From: Vulcanisaeta sp. MG_3
GTDB taxonomy: Archaea > Thermoproteota > Thermoprotei > Thermoproteales > Thermocladiaceae
DNA length: 5,985 bases
Direction of reading: 5' to 3'
Assembly: GCA_001516765.1 (NCBI GenBank)
Contig: LOCH01000161.1
Span: 1-5,985 of the forward strand
A program made the position numbers and the translations under genes. The notes beneath the pieces were generated by a model that made no database searches, was not told where the DNA came from, and saw nothing but the letters and a program-made list of their open reading frames with translations. Positions 5,393 to 5,985 of the stretch are shown in pieces (the stretch's first letter is position 1; each line of letters starts with the position of its first letter).

Positions 5393-5422
5393 CAATAAAC
5401 CCTCTAATCAATGGGCAAATAA

Positions 5423-5430
5423 CTTAAATT
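5423..5430 (+). promoter_or_regulatory. TATA-like box for egsA
   Basis: CTTAAATT is centred about 30 bases before the ATG at 5457 and about 39 before the ATG at 5466. It favours the upstream ATG with a leader of only a few bases. Confidence 0.5.
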
Positions 5431-5456
5431 GCAGTGCACATCCCTCCTAATCAATA

Positions 5457-5985
5457 ATGGGATCGATGCAGTACAAGTCATTAGAGATGTACGAGATACC
5501 TAGGGTAGTGGTGTTTGGACCCAACGCCATAAACAAGGTCCCCGAAATACTCAGTAAGATTAATCTCAATGGACTGAGGGGGCTTATTCTCATAGGACCG
5601 CACTTCGGTAAGCATCTACTCGATAAGATAGGGTGTAGGATTTGCGATGTTGAGGAGATCAATGAGTTAAGCCCTGAGAGCATCATTAGTCTCGCCAATA
5701 AATATGCGAATACTGCCGACTACATAATAGCCCTCGGTGGTGGTAAAATAATCGATTTTGGGAAGGCCTTGGCGCACATTATGAATGTACCCTACGTATC
5801 AATACCCACAATAGCCAGTCACGACGGTATTGCCAGCCCCTACGTATCCCATGTACTCCAGATGGATTTGAATAAGTACGGTATTGGTAAGGTTCACAAA
5901 TCCCCAATAGCCATCATAGCGGATACGTCAATAATACTTGAGGCGCCAAGGAGATACTTATTGGCTGGTGTTGGTGAATTGGTGG
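5457..5985 (+). CDS. egsA: sn-Glycerol-1-phosphate dehydrogenase, 3' end beyond the window
   Basis: This enzyme reduces dihydroxyacetone phosphate to sn-glycerol 1-phosphate with NAD(P)H, the first committed step of archaeal membrane lipid backbone synthesis. About 176 codons are present, roughly half of a protein of around 350 residues. The reading frame stays open to the last base. Recognisable signatures are PRVVVFGPNAI near the N-terminus, the nucleotide-binding ALGGGKIIDFGKALA, the highly characteristic VSIPTIASHDGIASPYVS, ADTSII and AGVGEL at the edge. The zinc-ligand histidines would lie beyond the window. The ATG at 5457 is the first start after an in-frame stop at 5448-5450, and the ATG at 5466 is an alternative that would drop three residues. 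It is co-oriented with adkA and the DJ-1-like gene but has its own TATA-like box. Confidence 0.93.
   Translation, partial: MGSMQYKSLEMYEIPRVVVFGPNAINKVPEILSKINLNGLRGLILIGPHFGKHLLDKIGCRICDVEEINELSPESIISLANKYANTADYIIALGGGKIIDFGKALAHIMNVPYVSIPTIASHDGIASPYVSHVLQMDLNKYGIGKVHKSPIAIIADTSIILEAPRRYLLAGVGELV

Noticed and set aside
5069..5395. 108-codon minus-strand frame inside the DJ-1-like gene
   Set aside because: It is antisense to a conserved fold along almost its whole length, and no TATA-like box is correctly placed.
5447..5698. 83-codon minus-strand frame over the start of egsA
   Set aside because: It is a shadow of egsA, whose plus-strand product carries unmistakable family motifs but has no stop inside the window.
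1..5985. CRISPR arrays, tRNA genes, insertion sequences or defence genes
   Set aside because: No regularly spaced repeats, cloverleaf-like segments, transposase-like frames or terminal inverted repeats were seen. The gene content is housekeeping plus one surface-protein locus.

Overview
The window looks like a chromosomal segment from a hyperthermophilic crenarchaeon (Thermoproteota), most likely a Thermoproteales member of the Vulcanisaeta/Caldivirga type. Three genes point to Archaea: ribosomal protein eS31 (S27ae), the archaeal-type adenylate kinase AdkA, and sn-glycerol-1-phosphate dehydrogenase, which makes the archaeal lipid backbone. Nearly every gene has an AT-rich TATA-like box 26-31 bases before its start codon and no convincing Shine-Dalgarno sequence. 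This is the pattern expected of leaderless or nearly leaderless transcripts. The genus is inferred from general sequence character and was not checked by search.

Left part (1-986, all minus strand): the edge holds the first codons of an unidentified gene, then rps27ae with its own promoter. Next comes a two-gene operon in which a winged-helix regulator overlaps by 4 bases a small three-helix membrane protein.

Centre (987-2880): a compact divergent promoter region separates the regulator operon from a large plus-strand gene for an exported, membrane-anchored surface protein. The region carries a perfect 11-base tandem repeat and two short palindromes. The protein appears to contain two tandem NTF2/SnoaL-like domains, a beta-rich C-terminal region and a Ser/Gly tail. 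It has 13 N-glycosylation sequons, one Arg and no Cys. The TATA position argues for an ATG start at 1123 rather than the upstream TTG at 1105. The regulator, membrane protein and surface protein together are the best candidate for an undescribed system, possibly membrane-coupled control of an envelope protein.

Right part (2881-5985): a minus-strand GT4 family glycosyltransferase resembling glycogen synthases is convergent with the surface protein gene and divergent from adkA. After adkA come a DJ-1/PfpI-fold protein that has lost the catalytic cysteine and the start of egsA, which runs off the right edge. These plus-strand genes each have their own TATA box, so they are probably separate housekeeping transcription units. 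No tRNA, rRNA, CRISPR array, transposon or other mobile element was seen, and no gene-free stretch exceeds about 140 bases.
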